Source: Ruthenibacterium sp. (lineage in GTDB: Bacteria > Bacillota > Clostridia > Oscillospirales > Ruminococcaceae). From it: 64,000 nt of DNA. The position numbers and the translations under genes are program-made. The notes beneath the pieces are model-generated. The model had not been told where the DNA came from. It saw only the letters and a list, made by a program, of their open reading frames with translations, and did not search any database. Shown here piece by piece: positions 54,229 to 64,000 of this stretch. Each line of letters begins with the position of its first letter. Within the stretch, counting starts at the first letter, position 1. The stretch is from the NCBI GenBank assembly GCA_020025235.1, contig JAHHSL010000003.1:1-64000 (forward strand), in the 5' to 3' direction.

Positions 54229-54271
54229 AAAATGCCCCGGAAACGGATCTGCCGTTTCCGGGGCATTTTGT
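54229..54271. terminator. Bidirectional terminator between DUF3810 and tdk
   Basis: An 18-bp perfect stem (54229-54246 with 54252-54269) and T run; serves the operons on both strands. Confidence 0.93.
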
Positions 54272-54281
54272 ATGGTCTTGA

Positions 54282-54905
54282 TTAGTCCCCACAGGTGCAG
54301 CTGCCGGATTTTTCGGCAAAAAACTTTTTGCGCTCTGCAAAATAGCACTGGGCACACAGGGATTCATATTCCACGTTGTTTTCCATGTCGATGGCGACCT
54401 GCGCGCCTTCAAAGACAAATTTGCCGTTGATCTTGCGTCCGTTGAAAATCGCTTTGCGTCCGCAGTGGCAGATGGTTTTCATCTCCTCGATATTGTGCGC
54501 AAGCTCCAAAAGCCGGGTGGAACCGGGAAAGCCCTTCAGCGAAAAATCGGCGCGCAGACCGTAGCTGATGACAGGGATATCCAATTCCACGGTCACCATG
54601 AAAAGCTGTTCCGCCTGTTCGGGCGTGAAAAACTGGCTTTCGTCCGTCAGGATGCAGGCAGGCGCGCCGTTTGCCGCAGCATCGCGGCGCACACATTCCA
54701 GGATATCCAGTTCGGGGCCGACCGCGACATCGACGGTGCGTTCCACACCCAGACGGGAAACCAGCTTTTCCCCGCCTTTGGTGTCGATCGAGGGCTTCAT
54801 GATCAAAACGCGCATGCCGCGCTCTTCGTAATTATGGGCCACCTGCATCAGCGCCGTGCTTTTGCCGCTGTTCATAGCGCCGTAGCGGAAGTATAATTTT
54901 GCCAT
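54282..54905 (-). CDS. tdk: Thymidine kinase, TK1-like
   Basis: 207 aa. P-loop GAMNSGKST (usual GPMFSGKS), DESQFFTPEQ, the lasso region FEGAQVAIDME and two Cys pairs for zinc, CHC (HCGRKA) and CAQC. It phosphorylates thymidine for salvage. It is the last gene of acn-idh-rex-tdk, 20 bp after rex; functionally unrelated to the TCA genes, so linkage may be incidental. SD is weak. Confidence 0.93.
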   Translation of the reverse strand: MAKLYFRYGAMNSGKSTALMQVAHNYEERGMRVLIMKPSIDTKGGEKLVSRLGVERTVDVAVGPELDILECVRRDAAANGAPACILTDESQFFTPEQAEQLFMVTVELDIPVISYGLRADFSLKGFPGSTRLLELAHNIEEMKTICHCGRKAIFNGRKINGKFVFEGAQVAIDMENNVEYESLCAQCYFAERKKFFAEKSGSCTCGD

Positions 54906-54925
54906 TTTACTGCTTCATTCCTTTA

Positions 54926-55570
54926 TCAGTGATCGTTGCGCATCAGGTAGCCAAGGCTCATCAGGCTGTCGCCGAGATGAACGTTTTCTACCGTGATATC
55001 GTCGTATTCGACGGAAAGGTCATAGTGGCTGAAGTTCCAGTAGCCTTTGACGCCGGCTTCCACAAGCGTCGGTGCAACCGCCTGTGCGCCGGAGCGCGGA
55101 ATACACAGCACGGCAACGTCAGGCTGATGCTCTTTGCAGAAATCGGAAAGCTCTGCCACATCGCGCACGATCACACCGGGCAGGATCTCGCGTCCGATTT
55201 CCGCGGGGCTTTTGTCAAATGCCGCCATAAGGTGATAGCCGCGCGCTTCCGAAGAAAGATAGCCGGAAATGGCGCGTCCCAGACGGCCGGTGCCGATCAG
55301 CACGGCGTCCAGCGTGCGTTCGCTGAACAGAAGCTTTGAAATTTCGGACAAAAGCACATCGACATGATATCCGATGCCCTGCTGGCCGAAGCCGCCGAAG
55401 CAGTTCAGATCCTGGCGCACCTGCGACGCAGTCGTGCCCATCATGTGGGCAAGCTCGCTGGAGGAGATTTTGACAATACCGTTCTTGTGCATATCCGAAA
55501 TATAGCGGTAATACTTCGGCAGACGCTTGATGACGGGAAGGGATACTTTATTGGGAGACTGAGAGGCCAT
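54926..55570 (-). CDS. rex: Redox-sensing transcriptional repressor Rex
   Basis: 214 aa. An N-terminal winged helix (VIKRLPKYYRYISDM, ISSSELAHMMGTTASQVRQDL) and a C-terminal NADH-binding Rossmann domain (IGTGRLGRAISGY). Rex represses fermentation and respiration genes and lets go when NADH/NAD+ rises. It directly follows idh, an NAD(P)H-producing gene, in the same operon. No clear Rex box (TTGTTAA dyad) was seen upstream of acn. Confidence 0.94.
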   Translation of the reverse strand: MASQSPNKVSLPVIKRLPKYYRYISDMHKNGIVKISSSELAHMMGTTASQVRQDLNCFGGFGQQGIGYHVDVLLSEISKLLFSERTLDAVLIGTGRLGRAISGYLSSEARGYHLMAAFDKSPAEIGREILPGVIVRDVAELSDFCKEHQPDVAVLCIPRSGAQAVAPTLVEAGVKGYWNFSHYDLSVEYDDITVENVHLGDSLMSLGYLMRNDH

Positions 55571-55599
55571 TCGTTACACCAACCTTTAAAAATGCTAGA

Positions 55600-56757
55600 T
55601 TACAGAGATTCGATCGTGCGCATGACATAATCGCCGAATTCGCTGCAGGTGCACCCGGTGTCACGTCCGGTTACGGTCAGTGCCTTTTCGGTGAACATGC
55701 ACTTGTCCAGTGCGGCGGTCAGCAGATCTGCCTTTTCCTGATATCCGATGTGGGAAAGCAGCATGACCGATGCACGCAGCATGCTGCACGGATCGGCATA
55801 CTGGGCGCGTCCTTCGCGCACCATGCGCGGGGCAGAGCCGTGGATCGCTTCAAACATGGCATAGCGCTTGCCGATGTTGCCGCTGCCCGCCGTGCCGACG
55901 CCGCCCTGAAATTCCGCAGCTTCGTCCGTGATGATATCGCCGTACAGGTTCGGCAGGATAAACACCTGAAAATCGCGCCGGCGCTTGGGGTCGACAAGCT
56001 TTGCGGTCATGATGTCGATGAACCAGTCATCGGTGGAAATTTCGGGGTATTTTGCGCCGACTGCACGGCACAGGTCCAGGAATTTGCCGTCCGTAGCCTT
56101 GATGATGTTTGCCTTTGTCACGATCGACACATGATCTTTGTGATTCTTCTTTGCAAAATCGTACGCAAGCTCGGCAATGCGCTGTGTGCCGTCCGTTGTG
56201 GTAATGGTGAAATCGACCGAAATGCCGTCCTCGGTTTCAAAGCCGCAGCTGCCCAGTGTATAGGCGCCCTCGGTGTTTTCACGGAAGAAGGTCCAGTCGA
56301 TGCCTTCCTCCGGCACCTTGACGGGGCGGACGTTGGCAAACAGATCCAGTTCCTTGCGCATGGCGACGTTTGCGCTTTCGATGTTGGGCCATTCGTCACC
56401 GGCGTGCGGTGTGGTGGTCGGCCCTTTCAGGATGACGTGGCAGGCTTTCAGCTGTGCCAGAACATCATCGGGGATCGCCTGCATATGTGCGGCGCGGTTT
56501 TCGATCGTAAGACCGTCGATATTTTTGAAAACGATTTTGCCGGATTTTACTTCGTCGTTCAGCAGAAAACGCAGGACACGCTCTGCTTCATGCGTAATGG
56601 TCGGGCCGATGCCGTCGCCGCCGCACACGCCGATGATGATCTGATCCAGTGCTGCGTAATCAATAAAATCGCCCTGTGCACGCATTGCTGCGACACGCTT
56701 TTTCTGTGCTTCGATCAGGTTGCCGAAACGCTCTTTTGCAGATTGAATATTTTCCAC
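55600..56757 (-). CDS. Isocitrate/isopropylmalate dehydrogenase family, likely isocitrate dehydrogenase
   Basis: 385 aa from a GTG start (56757) with GGAGGG upstream. Landmarks are GDGIGPTI, the RKELDLFANVRPV substrate loop, the FFRENTEGAYTLG arm, NIIKATDGKF, LPNLYGDIITDEAAEFQGG and FEAIHGSAP. Its pairing with aconitase makes isocitrate the likely substrate; an isopropylmalate or homoisocitrate role is possible. With aconitase it leads citrate to 2-oxoglutarate for glutamate synthesis. Confidence 0.88.
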   Translation of the reverse strand: MENIQSAKERFGNLIEAQKKRVAAMRAQGDFIDYAALDQIIIGVCGGDGIGPTITHEAERVLRFLLNDEVKSGKIVFKNIDGLTIENRAAHMQAIPDDVLAQLKACHVILKGPTTTPHAGDEWPNIESANVAMRKELDLFANVRPVKVPEEGIDWTFFRENTEGAYTLGSCGFETEDGISVDFTITTTDGTQRIAELAYDFAKKNHKDHVSIVTKANIIKATDGKFLDLCRAVGAKYPEISTDDWFIDIMTAKLVDPKRRRDFQVFILPNLYGDIITDEAAEFQGGVGTAGSGNIGKRYAMFEAIHGSAPRMVREGRAQYADPCSMLRASVMLLSHIGYQEKADLLTAALDKCMFTEKALTVTGRDTGCTCSEFGDYVMRTIESL

Positions 56758-56818
56758 TGTTTTCCCTCCGTTTGGTTCAAATTGATATGCCGCGTCAGGA
56801 ATGGCACGACTTGTCGGA

Positions 56819-58750
56819 TTATCGGTTCTTTTCGCGGGTGTAGTTGAGCAGACCGCCCGCGCGGATGATATCGGCCTGACGGCTGCTGATATCGCAGCGC
56901 AGGCAGAACGTGCGGCCGGTCGTCTGATTGGTAAGCGTCACACGGCCGTTCTGCACACCTTCGTCGATGCCGCAAAGAACAAGCGTATCACCCAGCGATA
57001 CGGCTTCGTAATCGGCGGGGTCTTCAAATTCAAGCGGCAGGATGCCGGCGTTGACAAGGTTCGCCTTGTGGATGCGGGCAAAGCTGACGGCGATGACGGC
57101 GCGGATGCCAAGATACAGCGGAACCAGCGCCGCATGCTCGCGGCTCGAGCCCTGGCCGTAGTTTGCACCGCCCACGATGAAGCCGCCGTCGGCAGCCTTT
57201 GCGCGCGCGGGGAAATCCGGATCGCACACCTCAAAGCAGAACTGCGAAAGGTGCGGGATGTTGCTGCGGTACGGCAGGATCTTGCTGCCGGCGGGCATGA
57301 TGTGGTCGGTGGTGATATTGTCGCCCACTTTCAGAAGGCACGGCAGCGTCATGGTATCGGTAAGCGGCTGTGCCTGCGGCAGGGGCTTGATGTTCGGCCC
57401 GCGCAGGACTTCGACGCTTTCGTATTCATCCGCAGAGGCCGGCAAATCGATCATGTTGTCGTTGATCGGGAAGGCTTCGGGCATCGGGACAGGCTCGAAT
57501 GTGCCGAGCGTCGTCGGGTCGGTGATGAAGCCCGTCAGGCAGCTTGCAGCCGCCGTTTCGGGGCTGACGAGATAGACGCCGGCATCGCGCGTGCCGCTGC
57601 GGCCTTCAAAGTTGCGGTTGAACGTGCGCAGCGAAACGCCCGCGGAATTGGGGCTCTGCCCCATGCCGATGCACGGGCCGCATGCGCTTTCCAGAATGCG
57701 CGCGCCCGCATTGAGCAGCGTTGTCAGCGCGCCGTTTGCGCTGAGCATCGAAAGCACCTGACGGCTGCCGGGTGCAATGACAAGGCTGACGTCGGGGCAG
57801 ACGGTTTTATCCTTTAAAATAGCGGCGACCGCCATTAGATCGGTATAGCTGGAATTGGTGCAGCTGCCGATGCAGACCTGATCGACCTTCGTCATCGAAA
57901 GGCTGCGCACCGTGCGCACGTTATCCGGGCTGTGCGGGCACGCTGCAAGCGGTGCCAGGGCGGAAAGATCGATGTCGATCACTTCGTCATACACGGCGTC
58001 GGCGTCGGCGCAAAGCGGAATGTAATCTTCTTCGCGTCCCTGTGCTTTCAGGAAAGCGCGCGTCACTTCATCGCTGGGGAAGATCGAGGTGGTTGCGCCA
58101 AGTTCGGCACCCATATTGGTGATGGTGGCGCGCTGCGGGACGGTGAGCGTTTTAACGCCTTCGCCGCCGTACTCCACGATCTTGCCTACGCCGCCCTTGA
58201 CGCTCAGGATGCGCAGCACTTCCAGAATGATGTCCTTGGCGCTGACCATGGGGCGCAGCGCACCGGAAAGCCGCACAAGGACAGATTTCGGATAGGGGAT
58301 ATAATACGCGCCGCCGCCCATGGCAACTGCGACGTCAAGACCGCCCGCACCAATGGCAAGGCAGCCGATGCCGCCTGCGGTGGGCGTGTGGCTGTCCGAG
58401 CCGATGAGTGTTTTGCCCGGGCGCGCAAAGCGTTCCAGATGCACCTGGTGGCAGATGCCGTTGCCGGGGCGGGAATAGCGCACGCCGATCTTTTTGGCAA
58501 CGGTGCGGATGAACCGGTGGTCGTCCGCATTCATAAACCCGTTCTGCAGGGTGTTGTGATCGATATATGCAACAGAGAGCTCAGTTCGTACGCGGGGGAT
58601 GCCCATGGCCTCAAATTCCAGATAAGCCATTGTACCGGTTGCGTCCTGGGTCAGTGTCTGGTCAATTCGCAGGCCGACTTCACAGCCCGGCTGCGGGGTG
58701 CCGTCAACCAGATGTGCGGCGATGATCTTTTGTGCGATAGTCTGTCCCAT
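56819..58750 (-). CDS. Aconitate hydratase, 643-aa clostridial type
   Basis: ATG 58750 follows GAAAGGAG. The [4Fe-4S] Cys are in CIGSCTNSSYTDL and ESACGPCIGMGQ; DSHTPTAGGIG, NRNFEGRSGTRDA and GANYGQGSSREHAAL in the swivel domain complete the enzyme. It is shorter than AcnA (about 890 aa) and fuses large and small halves like the mitochondrial/clostridial class. It isomerises citrate to isocitrate. First gene of the minus-strand operon, 61 bp before idh. Confidence 0.93.
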   Translation of the reverse strand: MGQTIAQKIIAAHLVDGTPQPGCEVGLRIDQTLTQDATGTMAYLEFEAMGIPRVRTELSVAYIDHNTLQNGFMNADDHRFIRTVAKKIGVRYSRPGNGICHQVHLERFARPGKTLIGSDSHTPTAGGIGCLAIGAGGLDVAVAMGGGAYYIPYPKSVLVRLSGALRPMVSAKDIILEVLRILSVKGGVGKIVEYGGEGVKTLTVPQRATITNMGAELGATTSIFPSDEVTRAFLKAQGREEDYIPLCADADAVYDEVIDIDLSALAPLAACPHSPDNVRTVRSLSMTKVDQVCIGSCTNSSYTDLMAVAAILKDKTVCPDVSLVIAPGSRQVLSMLSANGALTTLLNAGARILESACGPCIGMGQSPNSAGVSLRTFNRNFEGRSGTRDAGVYLVSPETAAASCLTGFITDPTTLGTFEPVPMPEAFPINDNMIDLPASADEYESVEVLRGPNIKPLPQAQPLTDTMTLPCLLKVGDNITTDHIMPAGSKILPYRSNIPHLSQFCFEVCDPDFPARAKAADGGFIVGGANYGQGSSREHAALVPLYLGIRAVIAVSFARIHKANLVNAGILPLEFEDPADYEAVSLGDTLVLCGIDEGVQNGRVTLTNQTTGRTFCLRCDISSRQADIIRAGGLLNYTREKNR

Positions 58751-58819
58751 TTCAGTCTCCTTTCAGGCATTGCGTACACGATGCCTTGCGCATAGCATTA
58801 TTATAATAAAACACTATTT

Positions 58820-58848
58820 ATAATACGCGGCTGATAAGTTTTTGTCAA
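58820..58848 (-). promoter_or_regulatory. SigA-type promoter of acn-idh-rex-tdk
   Basis: Minus strand TTGACA (58848-58843), 17-bp spacer, TATTAT (58825-58820). Confidence 0.75.
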
Positions 58849-58947
58849 TGAAAGACACTGCATTTGAATCGGTAAAAATGTGTATGTTTTTGGAAATAAA
58901 AGCGGACGTTTTGGGGAACGATAAACAAAAACGAAAGGCGGATGACC

Positions 58948-59679
58948 ATGAAACAGGAAAAAACAAAGCAGATGCAGCAAACAGATGAGCAGGACGAGGC
59001 AGAAACCGAAAAGCTTCGGCTGGAAAAGGAGTATATGATGGAAACGGGATCGGTGCTGCGCACAAAGGGGCGGCATGCGATCCACTGTCTGACGGTGATC
59101 GGGCAGGTGGAGGGTCATTCCATTGCGCCGCAATCGCAGAAAACGACCAAGTACGAGCATGTGATCCCGCAGCTTGTCAGTGTGGAGGAAGACCCCGAGG
59201 TGGAAGGCCTGCTGGTGATCTTGAATACGGTGGGCGGCGACGTGGAGGCGGGGCTGGCGCTGGCAGAGCTCATCAGCGGCATCACAAAGCCAAGCGCGGC
59301 ACTCGTTCTGGGCGGCGGCCATTCGATCGGTATCCCGCTTGCGGTATCCGCGCGGCGCAGCTTCATTGTGCCCACGGCGACGATGACGGTGCATCCGGTG
59401 CGCCATTCGGGCATGGTGCTGGGCGTGCCGCAGACGATGCGATATTTCGAGCAGATGCAAAAGCGCATCAGCAGCTTTGTCGCGGGACATTCGCACATTA
59501 CGGAGGAACGCTTTGAACAGCTGATGCTGCACACCGGAGAGCTTGTCATGGATATGGGAAGCGTGCTGGACGGGCAGACGGCGGTGCGCGAAGGGCTGAT
59601 CGACGAGCTGGGCGGACTGGGGGATGCACTGCGTTATCTGTACCATGAAATCGAAGCAAAGGGAAAAAGCGGGAAATAA
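58948..59679 (+). CDS. tepA: ClpP-like protease, TepA-type
   Basis: 243 aa from ATG 58948 (GAAAGGCGG six bases before); an ATG at 58942 is too close to the SD. ClpP fold landmarks are GLLVILNTVGGDVEAGLALAELI and GGGHSIGIPLAVSARRS with the nucleophile Ser; the usual catalytic His region reads TVHPVRHSG. It is the homologue of B. subtilis TepA, encoded just before spoIIIE there too. Role in envelope or spore quality control is uncertain. Confidence 0.85.
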   Translation: MKQEKTKQMQQTDEQDEAETEKLRLEKEYMMETGSVLRTKGRHAIHCLTVIGQVEGHSIAPQSQKTTKYEHVIPQLVSVEEDPEVEGLLVILNTVGGDVEAGLALAELISGITKPSAALVLGGGHSIGIPLAVSARRSFIVPTATMTVHPVRHSGMVLGVPQTMRYFEQMQKRISSFVAGHSHITEERFEQLMLHTGELVMDMGSVLDGQTAVREGLIDELGGLGDALRYLYHEIEAKGKSGK

Positions 59680-59699
59680 GGGAAAGACGCTGGAAACGT

Positions 59700-59728
59700 T
59701 TTACAAGCGCGGCGATTGGTGCTACAAT
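59700..59728 (+). promoter_or_regulatory. Promoter of the FtsK/SpoIIIE gene
   Basis: TTTACA (59700-59705), 17-bp spacer, TACAAT (59723-59728). Confidence 0.65.
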
Positions 59729-59819
59729 ATAACAGTATATGTATGCGGCAAAGCAGACAGAAAAATCATTCCGGTGCGCAGACAGTGCACCGGGTACTTA
59801 CAGGGGTAGCGAATCAGGT

Positions 59820-62417
59820 ATGGCATCAAGGAACGGAACAAGGCCGGCGCGTCCGGCACAGAAGAAAAAAACAGCGTCGTCCGCAAAGAAAACAGCGCCG
59901 GCACATGCAAGGAAAAAAACGCGGGCAAAGCCCGATATCAATGAAAAATGGAGCATCCTGATCTTCGGCATCGGGATCCTTCTGTGCGCGCTGATCGCGG
60001 TGCCGGGGGCTTCGGTGTGGAGCTGGGTGCGCGTCAACATCCTGTTCGGCGTGTTCGGCATCGGCAGCTATGTGCTTGTGCCGATCCTTTTGTATGTTGC
60101 CGTTCTGGTGGCGGTGGGGCGTCCGGTAAAGGGCAAGATATTGAAGGGGATATTCCTTCTGATGATCGTCTGCGGCACCTTTCTGGTGTTTTCCAAAACC
60201 GATCTTACCGATATGACGTTTCTGGAAGGCATGGCGGAGCTGCGCGATACCGGCGCAACGCACTGGGGCATCGGCGGCGGCATGCTGGGCGCGGTGTTCG
60301 GCTGGACGCTGCTGCTTTTGTGCGGCAGACCGGCTGCCAATATCATCATCATCATCTTTATGATCGTCAGCGTCATGCTGTTCACCGGTGTCACCCCGGC
60401 AGATATCTGGTATTTCTGCTCGGGTCATGTCGGACGCATGCGCGATTCGGCTTCGCAGCGCGCGGATGAACGCGCCCAAAAACGCGAGGAAATGCGCCTT
60501 TTGCAGCAACAGCAGCAGTTCGAGCAGGACGCACAGAGCGACATCCCGCCGTTCGATCTGGATGCACAGGCGTATGAAGCGGCCCACGCCCGCAGGAGAA
60601 ATTCGATCGATATCGATATCGGACACGATCCGATCAACCCGACCCAGCTGACGGAAACGGAACGTCCGGTCATCGGCCCGGGCGGAACCTTCGGCATGTT
60701 CCCGGGCAGGGAGGCAGAGCACGCGCCGGAACCGGTACAGGTGCCCGCACAGAGCGAAGCTGCACCGGAGGAGGCTCAGCCGGACGAAGTGCAGCTGCCC
60801 GGCCGGCAGGAGTATATCCAGAGCATTGCGGACGATGCGCTGGCAAACCTGATCCGCAAGGCAGCGGGCCCTGCACCGGAAACGCAGCCGGAAGAGCCCG
60901 AATCGGCGGAGACCGATACGGCCTGCGAGCCGGAACGCCACAGCGAAGGGTATTCGTATCCGCCGCTCAGCCTTTTCCAAAAGCAGCCTGCGGCGGACGA
61001 GCAGGGCATCGAAGAGGAAATGCGCCACAATGCGGATCTTCTTGTCAAAACGCTGTCCAGCTTCGGCGTCAATACGCACCTTATGGATATCAGCCGCGGC
61101 CCGTCCGTCACGCGCTATGAGCTGCAGCCCTCGGCGGGCGTCAAGATCAGCCGCATCACGAACCTTTCGGACGACATTGCGCTGAACCTTGCGACAACGG
61201 GCGTGCGAATCGAAGCGCCGATCCCGGGCAAGGCGGCGGTGGGCATCGAAGTGCCGAACCGCCATTCCACCGCCGTCAGCATCCGCAGTATTCTGGAATC
61301 GCCGGCATTCACGAAGAACCGTTCGGCGCTGACGCTTGCGCTGGGCAAGGATATTGCGGGCGCATGTCAGGTTGCAGATCTGACCAAGATGCCGCATCTG
61401 CTGATCGCGGGCAGCACGGGCAGCGGTAAATCCGTGTGCATCAATACCATTATCATGAGCTTTTTGTACAAGTTCTCGCCCGAAGAGCTGAAATTCATCA
61501 TGATCGACCCGAAGGTGGTTGAACTTGCGGAATACAACGGCATCCCGCATCTGCTGATGCCGGTCGTCACCGAACCGCGCAAGGCGGCGGGCGCGCTGGG
61601 CGCTGCCGTTGCGGAAATGGAGCGCCGCTATCACCTGTTTGCCGAGACGAACGTGCGTGAGATCAAAAGCTATAACCGCATGGCAGAAGAGACGGAAGGC
61701 GTCGAAAAGCTGCCGTACATCGCCATTATCATCGACGAGCTGGCCGACCTGATGATGGTTGCAGGCAAGGATGTGGAAGACTACATCTGCCGCATTGCAC
61801 AGAAGGCGCGTGCCGCCGGCATGCATCTGATCGTGGCAACGCAGCGCCCGTCGGTCGACGTCATCACAGGTCTGATCAAGGCAAACATCCCCAGCCGCAT
61901 CGCGTTTGCCGTCAGCAGCCAGATCGACAGCCGCACCATTCTGGATGCAGGCGGCGCCGAAAAGCTGCTGGGCATGGGCGATATGCTGTTCCTGCCGGTG
62001 GCGGCCAATAAGCCGCTGCGTATTCAGGGCGCATATGTGCGGGACGAGGAGATCACCGCTGTGCTCGATTACATCAAAAAACATTCCTCTGCCGATTACG
62101 ACGAGGAAATGATCCGCCAGATGGATAAATGCGCCGCCGCGGAAAAGAACGAGGACACCGACAGCGGCGATGACCACGACCCGATGCTGAAAACGGCAGT
62201 CGAGGTCGTGATCGACGCAGGACAGGCTTCCACCAGCCTTTTGCAGCGCCGGTGCAAGCTGGGCTATGCACGCGCGGCACGCATCATCGACGAAATGGAA
62301 CAGATGCATCTGATCGGCCCGTACGAGGGTTCCAAGCCGCGTCAGGTGCTCATCACGCGGCAGCAGTGGATCGAAATGACCATGCAGCAGGACGAAACCG
62401 AAGCATCCGAAGAATGA
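59820..62417 (+). CDS. DNA translocase FtsK/SpoIIIE
   Basis: 865 aa from ATG 59820; an in-frame ATG at 59739 has no SD and lies at the promoter. A basic leader ([22 protein letters not shown]) precedes four membrane helices (about 40-170) and an acidic linker rich in Gln and Pro. The motor domain has GSTGSGKS (about residues 530-537) and [12 protein letters not shown] (about 635). A gamma winged helix follows ([24 protein letters not shown]), which reads KOPS/SRS-like DNA sites. It pumps DNA across the septum in division or sporulation. Confidence 0.94.
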   Translation: MASRNGTRPARPAQKKKTASSAKKTAPAHARKKTRAKPDINEKWSILIFGIGILLCALIAVPGASVWSWVRVNILFGVFGIGSYVLVPILLYVAVLVAVGRPVKGKILKGIFLLMIVCGTFLVFSKTDLTDMTFLEGMAELRDTGATHWGIGGGMLGAVFGWTLLLLCGRPAANIIIIIFMIVSVMLFTGVTPADIWYFCSGHVGRMRDSASQRADERAQKREEMRLLQQQQQFEQDAQSDIPPFDLDAQAYEAAHARRRNSIDIDIGHDPINPTQLTETERPVIGPGGTFGMFPGREAEHAPEPVQVPAQSEAAPEEAQPDEVQLPGRQEYIQSIADDALANLIRKAAGPAPETQPEEPESAETDTACEPERHSEGYSYPPLSLFQKQPAADEQGIEEEMRHNADLLVKTLSSFGVNTHLMDISRGPSVTRYELQPSAGVKISRITNLSDDIALNLATTGVRIEAPIPGKAAVGIEVPNRHSTAVSIRSILESPAFTKNRSALTLALGKDIAGACQVADLTKMPHLLIAGSTGSGKSVCINTIIMSFLYKFSPEELKFIMIDPKVVELAEYNGIPHLLMPVVTEPRKAAGALGAAVAEMERRYHLFAETNVREIKSYNRMAEETEGVEKLPYIAIIIDELADLMMVAGKDVEDYICRIAQKARAAGMHLIVATQRPSVDVITGLIKANIPSRIAFAVSSQIDSRTILDAGGAEKLLGMGDMLFLPVAANKPLRIQGAYVRDEEITAVLDYIKKHSSADYDEEMIRQMDKCAAAEKNEDTDSGDDHDPMLKTAVEVVIDAGQASTSLLQRRCKLGYARAARIIDEMEQMHLIGPYEGSKPRQVLITRQQWIEMTMQQDETEASEE

Positions 62418-62504
62418 GCGGATGCATGATCGTATCATACGGCACGGAAAGGCACGTCCCTTTCCGGTGCCGGATTTGCGGAAACATTCCGGAAAGGGGT
62501 CTTT

Positions 62505-64000
62505 ATGGCAGATAACAAAAGACGCAATGTACAACAGGTGCAGGGAGAGTTTCTTCCGCTGTGCCGGGAAGATATGCTGGAACGCGGATGGCACTATGTG
62601 GATTTCGTCGTTGTAACGGGCGATGCCTACGTCGATCATCCGAGCTTTGGCGCGGCGATCATTTCGCGCCTTTTGGAATCCTGCGGCTACCGTGTGGGGA
62701 TCATCGCGCAGCCGGATTACACCACATGCGAAAGCATGAAGGAATACGGCCGCCCGCGCTACGGCTTTTTTGTCGGCGGCGGAAACGTGGACAGCATGGT
62801 TGCCCATTATTCCGTCGCGAAGATCCGCCGGGCCGAAGACGAATACACCCCCGGCGGCAAGGCGGGCAAGCGCCCCGACCGCTGTGCGACGATCTACACA
62901 CAGCTTGCAAAGCAGGCGTATCCGGAGCTGCCCGTCGTTCTGGGCGGGCTGGAGGCTTCGCTTCGCCGTTTTGCGCATTATGATTACTGGATGGACACCG
63001 TGCTCCCCAGCATTGTGGAAACAAGCGGTGCAGACCTTGTCGTATTCGGCATGGGCGAGCATCAGACGCGGGAGATTTCCCGCCGTCTGGCTGCGGGCGA
63101 GGACGTGAAAAGCATCACCGATGTGAACGGCAGCTGCTACATGACGGATTTCGAGCATCTGCCCGAAACCTATGTGGAATGTGCCTCCTTTGCCCGTGTG
63201 GCGGAAGATAAGGTGGCCTATGCGAAGGCGTGCCGCATCCAGATGGATAATCAGGATGTCGTTTCGGGCAGGATCATCGTGCAAAAGCAGGAGCACGGCT
63301 ATATGGTGCAGAATATTCCCGCAACGCCCCTGACGCGGCGGGAATTGGACGCTGTTTACGCGATGCCGTTCACCCGCCGGTATCATCCTTCGTATGAAGC
63401 ACTGGGCGGTGTGCCGGCGATCAAAGAGGTTGAATTTTCCATCATCCATAACCGCGGCTGCTTCGGCGGGTGCAATTTCTGTGCCATTCAGCTGCATCAG
63501 GGACGCCGCGTGACGTCGCGCAGCGCCGACAGTGTGGTGCATGAAGCGGAAGAGCTGACGCATATGCCGAATTTTAAGGGATACATCCATGACATCGGCG
63601 GCCCGACGGCGAATTTCCGTGTGCCGAGCTGCGGAAAGCAGATGAAGGACGGCATGTGTTCGGCGGGCAAGCACTGCCTTGCGCCGCAGCCGTGCAGCAA
63701 GCTGATCGTCGATCACAGGGAGTATCTCGGCATCCTGCGGCGGGTGAGAAGCCTGCCGGGCGTCAAAAAAGTGTTTGTGCGCAGCGGTATCCGCTACGAT
63801 TACCTGATCCGCGATAAAGACGAAAGCTTCTTCAAAGAACTGGTGGAGCACCATATCAGCGGGCAGCTGAAGGTTGCGCCCGAGCACTGCGCACCGGAAA
63901 CGCTGCGCTATATGGGCAAGCCGCCGGTCGAAGTGTACAATAAATTTTCAAAGCGCTTTTACGAGCTGACAAAGAAGGCGAGCAAAAAGCAGTATCTTGT
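62505..64000 (+). CDS. YgiQ-family radical SAM protein, 3' end outside window
   Basis: ATG 62505 follows GAAAGGGG; the frame stays open for 498 codons to the last base. It has a long N-terminal region (FVVVTGDAYVDHPSFGAAII, GLEASLRRFAHYDYW), then the radical SAM cluster motif CFGGCNFC near base 63462 and the YgiQ GGPTANFR segment. YgiQ homologues are UPF0313 proteins of unknown substrate. The gene is cut by the window end. Confidence 0.9.
   Translation, partial: MADNKRRNVQQVQGEFLPLCREDMLERGWHYVDFVVVTGDAYVDHPSFGAAIISRLLESCGYRVGIIAQPDYTTCESMKEYGRPRYGFFVGGGNVDSMVAHYSVAKIRRAEDEYTPGGKAGKRPDRCATIYTQLAKQAYPELPVVLGGLEASLRRFAHYDYWMDTVLPSIVETSGADLVVFGMGEHQTREISRRLAAGEDVKSITDVNGSCYMTDFEHLPETYVECASFARVAEDKVAYAKACRIQMDNQDVVSGRIIVQKQEHGYMVQNIPATPLTRRELDAVYAMPFTRRYHPSYEALGGVPAIKEVEFSIIHNRGCFGGCNFCAIQLHQGRRVTSRSADSVVHEAEELTHMPNFKGYIHDIGGPTANFRVPSCGKQMKDGMCSAGKHCLAPQPCSKLIVDHREYLGILRRVRSLPGVKKVFVRSGIRYDYLIRDKDESFFKELVEHHISGQLKVAPEHCAPETLRYMGKPPVEVYNKFSKRFYELTKKASKKQYL

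Noticed and set aside
59826..63887. A 1,353-codon open frame on the minus strand
   Set aside because: It lies opposite the FtsK/SpoIIIE and YgiQ genes, has no recognisable domain, and arises from the codon bias of the plus-strand genes.
1..64000. tRNA, rRNA or CRISPR array
   Set aside because: Intergenic regions were read for cloverleaf signatures and regularly spaced repeats; none found. The TTTCAACA array is irregular and lacks spacers of even length.

Overview
The window is a gene-dense stretch of roughly 55% GC chromosome. It looks like an anaerobic, spore-forming Clostridia, most like an Oscillospiraceae/Ruminococcaceae gut bacterium. The support is an intact sigK-type sigma factor, a CbbX/SpoVK-like AAA protein, a tepA-spoIIIE gene pair as in Bacillus, Rex, SecA with a SEC-C tail, the NifU-like/GGGtGRT pair and a three-gene anaerobic glycerol-3-phosphate dehydrogenase-like set. 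No rRNA, tRNA, CRISPR array, insertion sequence or prophage was seen.

Layout. 1-5051: truncated SGNH hydrolase, putative metal exporter, and a flavoprotein operon (GlpA-like, GlpB-like, DUF1667). 5160-9871: AAA ATPase (minus), nagA (plus), class II aldolase (minus). 9872-10536: a non-coding tract with an array of the octamer TTTCAACA. 10537-15178: small membrane protein, RlmB, a P-type-ATPase-like protein without catalytic residues, PsiE family. 15463-20825: secA and an HPr-like small gene (minus), then the NifU-like/GGGtGRT pair. 21250-23683: polar amino-acid ABC importer. 24051-28115: XRE regulator, coiled-coil protein, then a UPF0104-PssA-Psd lipid operon. 28235-32749: tiny ORF, S66 peptidase, TraX family, PadR-DUF2812-Nudix. 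32938-40487: a TetM-like GTPase fused to a Rae1/YacP nuclease domain, then a four-gene envelope-glycan cluster. 40577-49517: nitroreductase, DegV, SigK, uracil permease, GNAT, XRE regulator with divergent Na+-dependent transporter, GPH transporter. 49949-54219: copper operon (CopA with appended CopZ-like domains, CsoR, DUF3810). 54282-58750: acn-idh-rex-tdk (minus). 58948-64000: TepA, SpoIIIE/FtsK and a YgiQ-type radical SAM protein that runs off the window.

How the genes work together. Acn, Idh and Rex form an oxidative half TCA branch next to its likely NADH sensor. The flavoprotein trio probably oxidises glycerol-3-phosphate or a similar substrate. NagA and the aldolase feed amino-sugar carbon into glycolysis. 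PssA and Psd make phosphatidylethanolamine. The copper operon has its own repressor gene and a CsoR-like operator.

The most unusual items are: (i) the elongation-factor-like GTPase/Rae1 fusion; (ii) the P-type-ATPase-like protein in which the phosphorylated Asp is replaced by Ser; (iii) CopA with a perfectly placed in-frame Shine-Dalgarno and ATG that could also release a free CopZ-like chaperone; (iv) the TTTCAACA array; and (v) two tiny ORFs, each with a strong SD and its own terminator. All assignments come from reading sequence and motifs; no database search was run.
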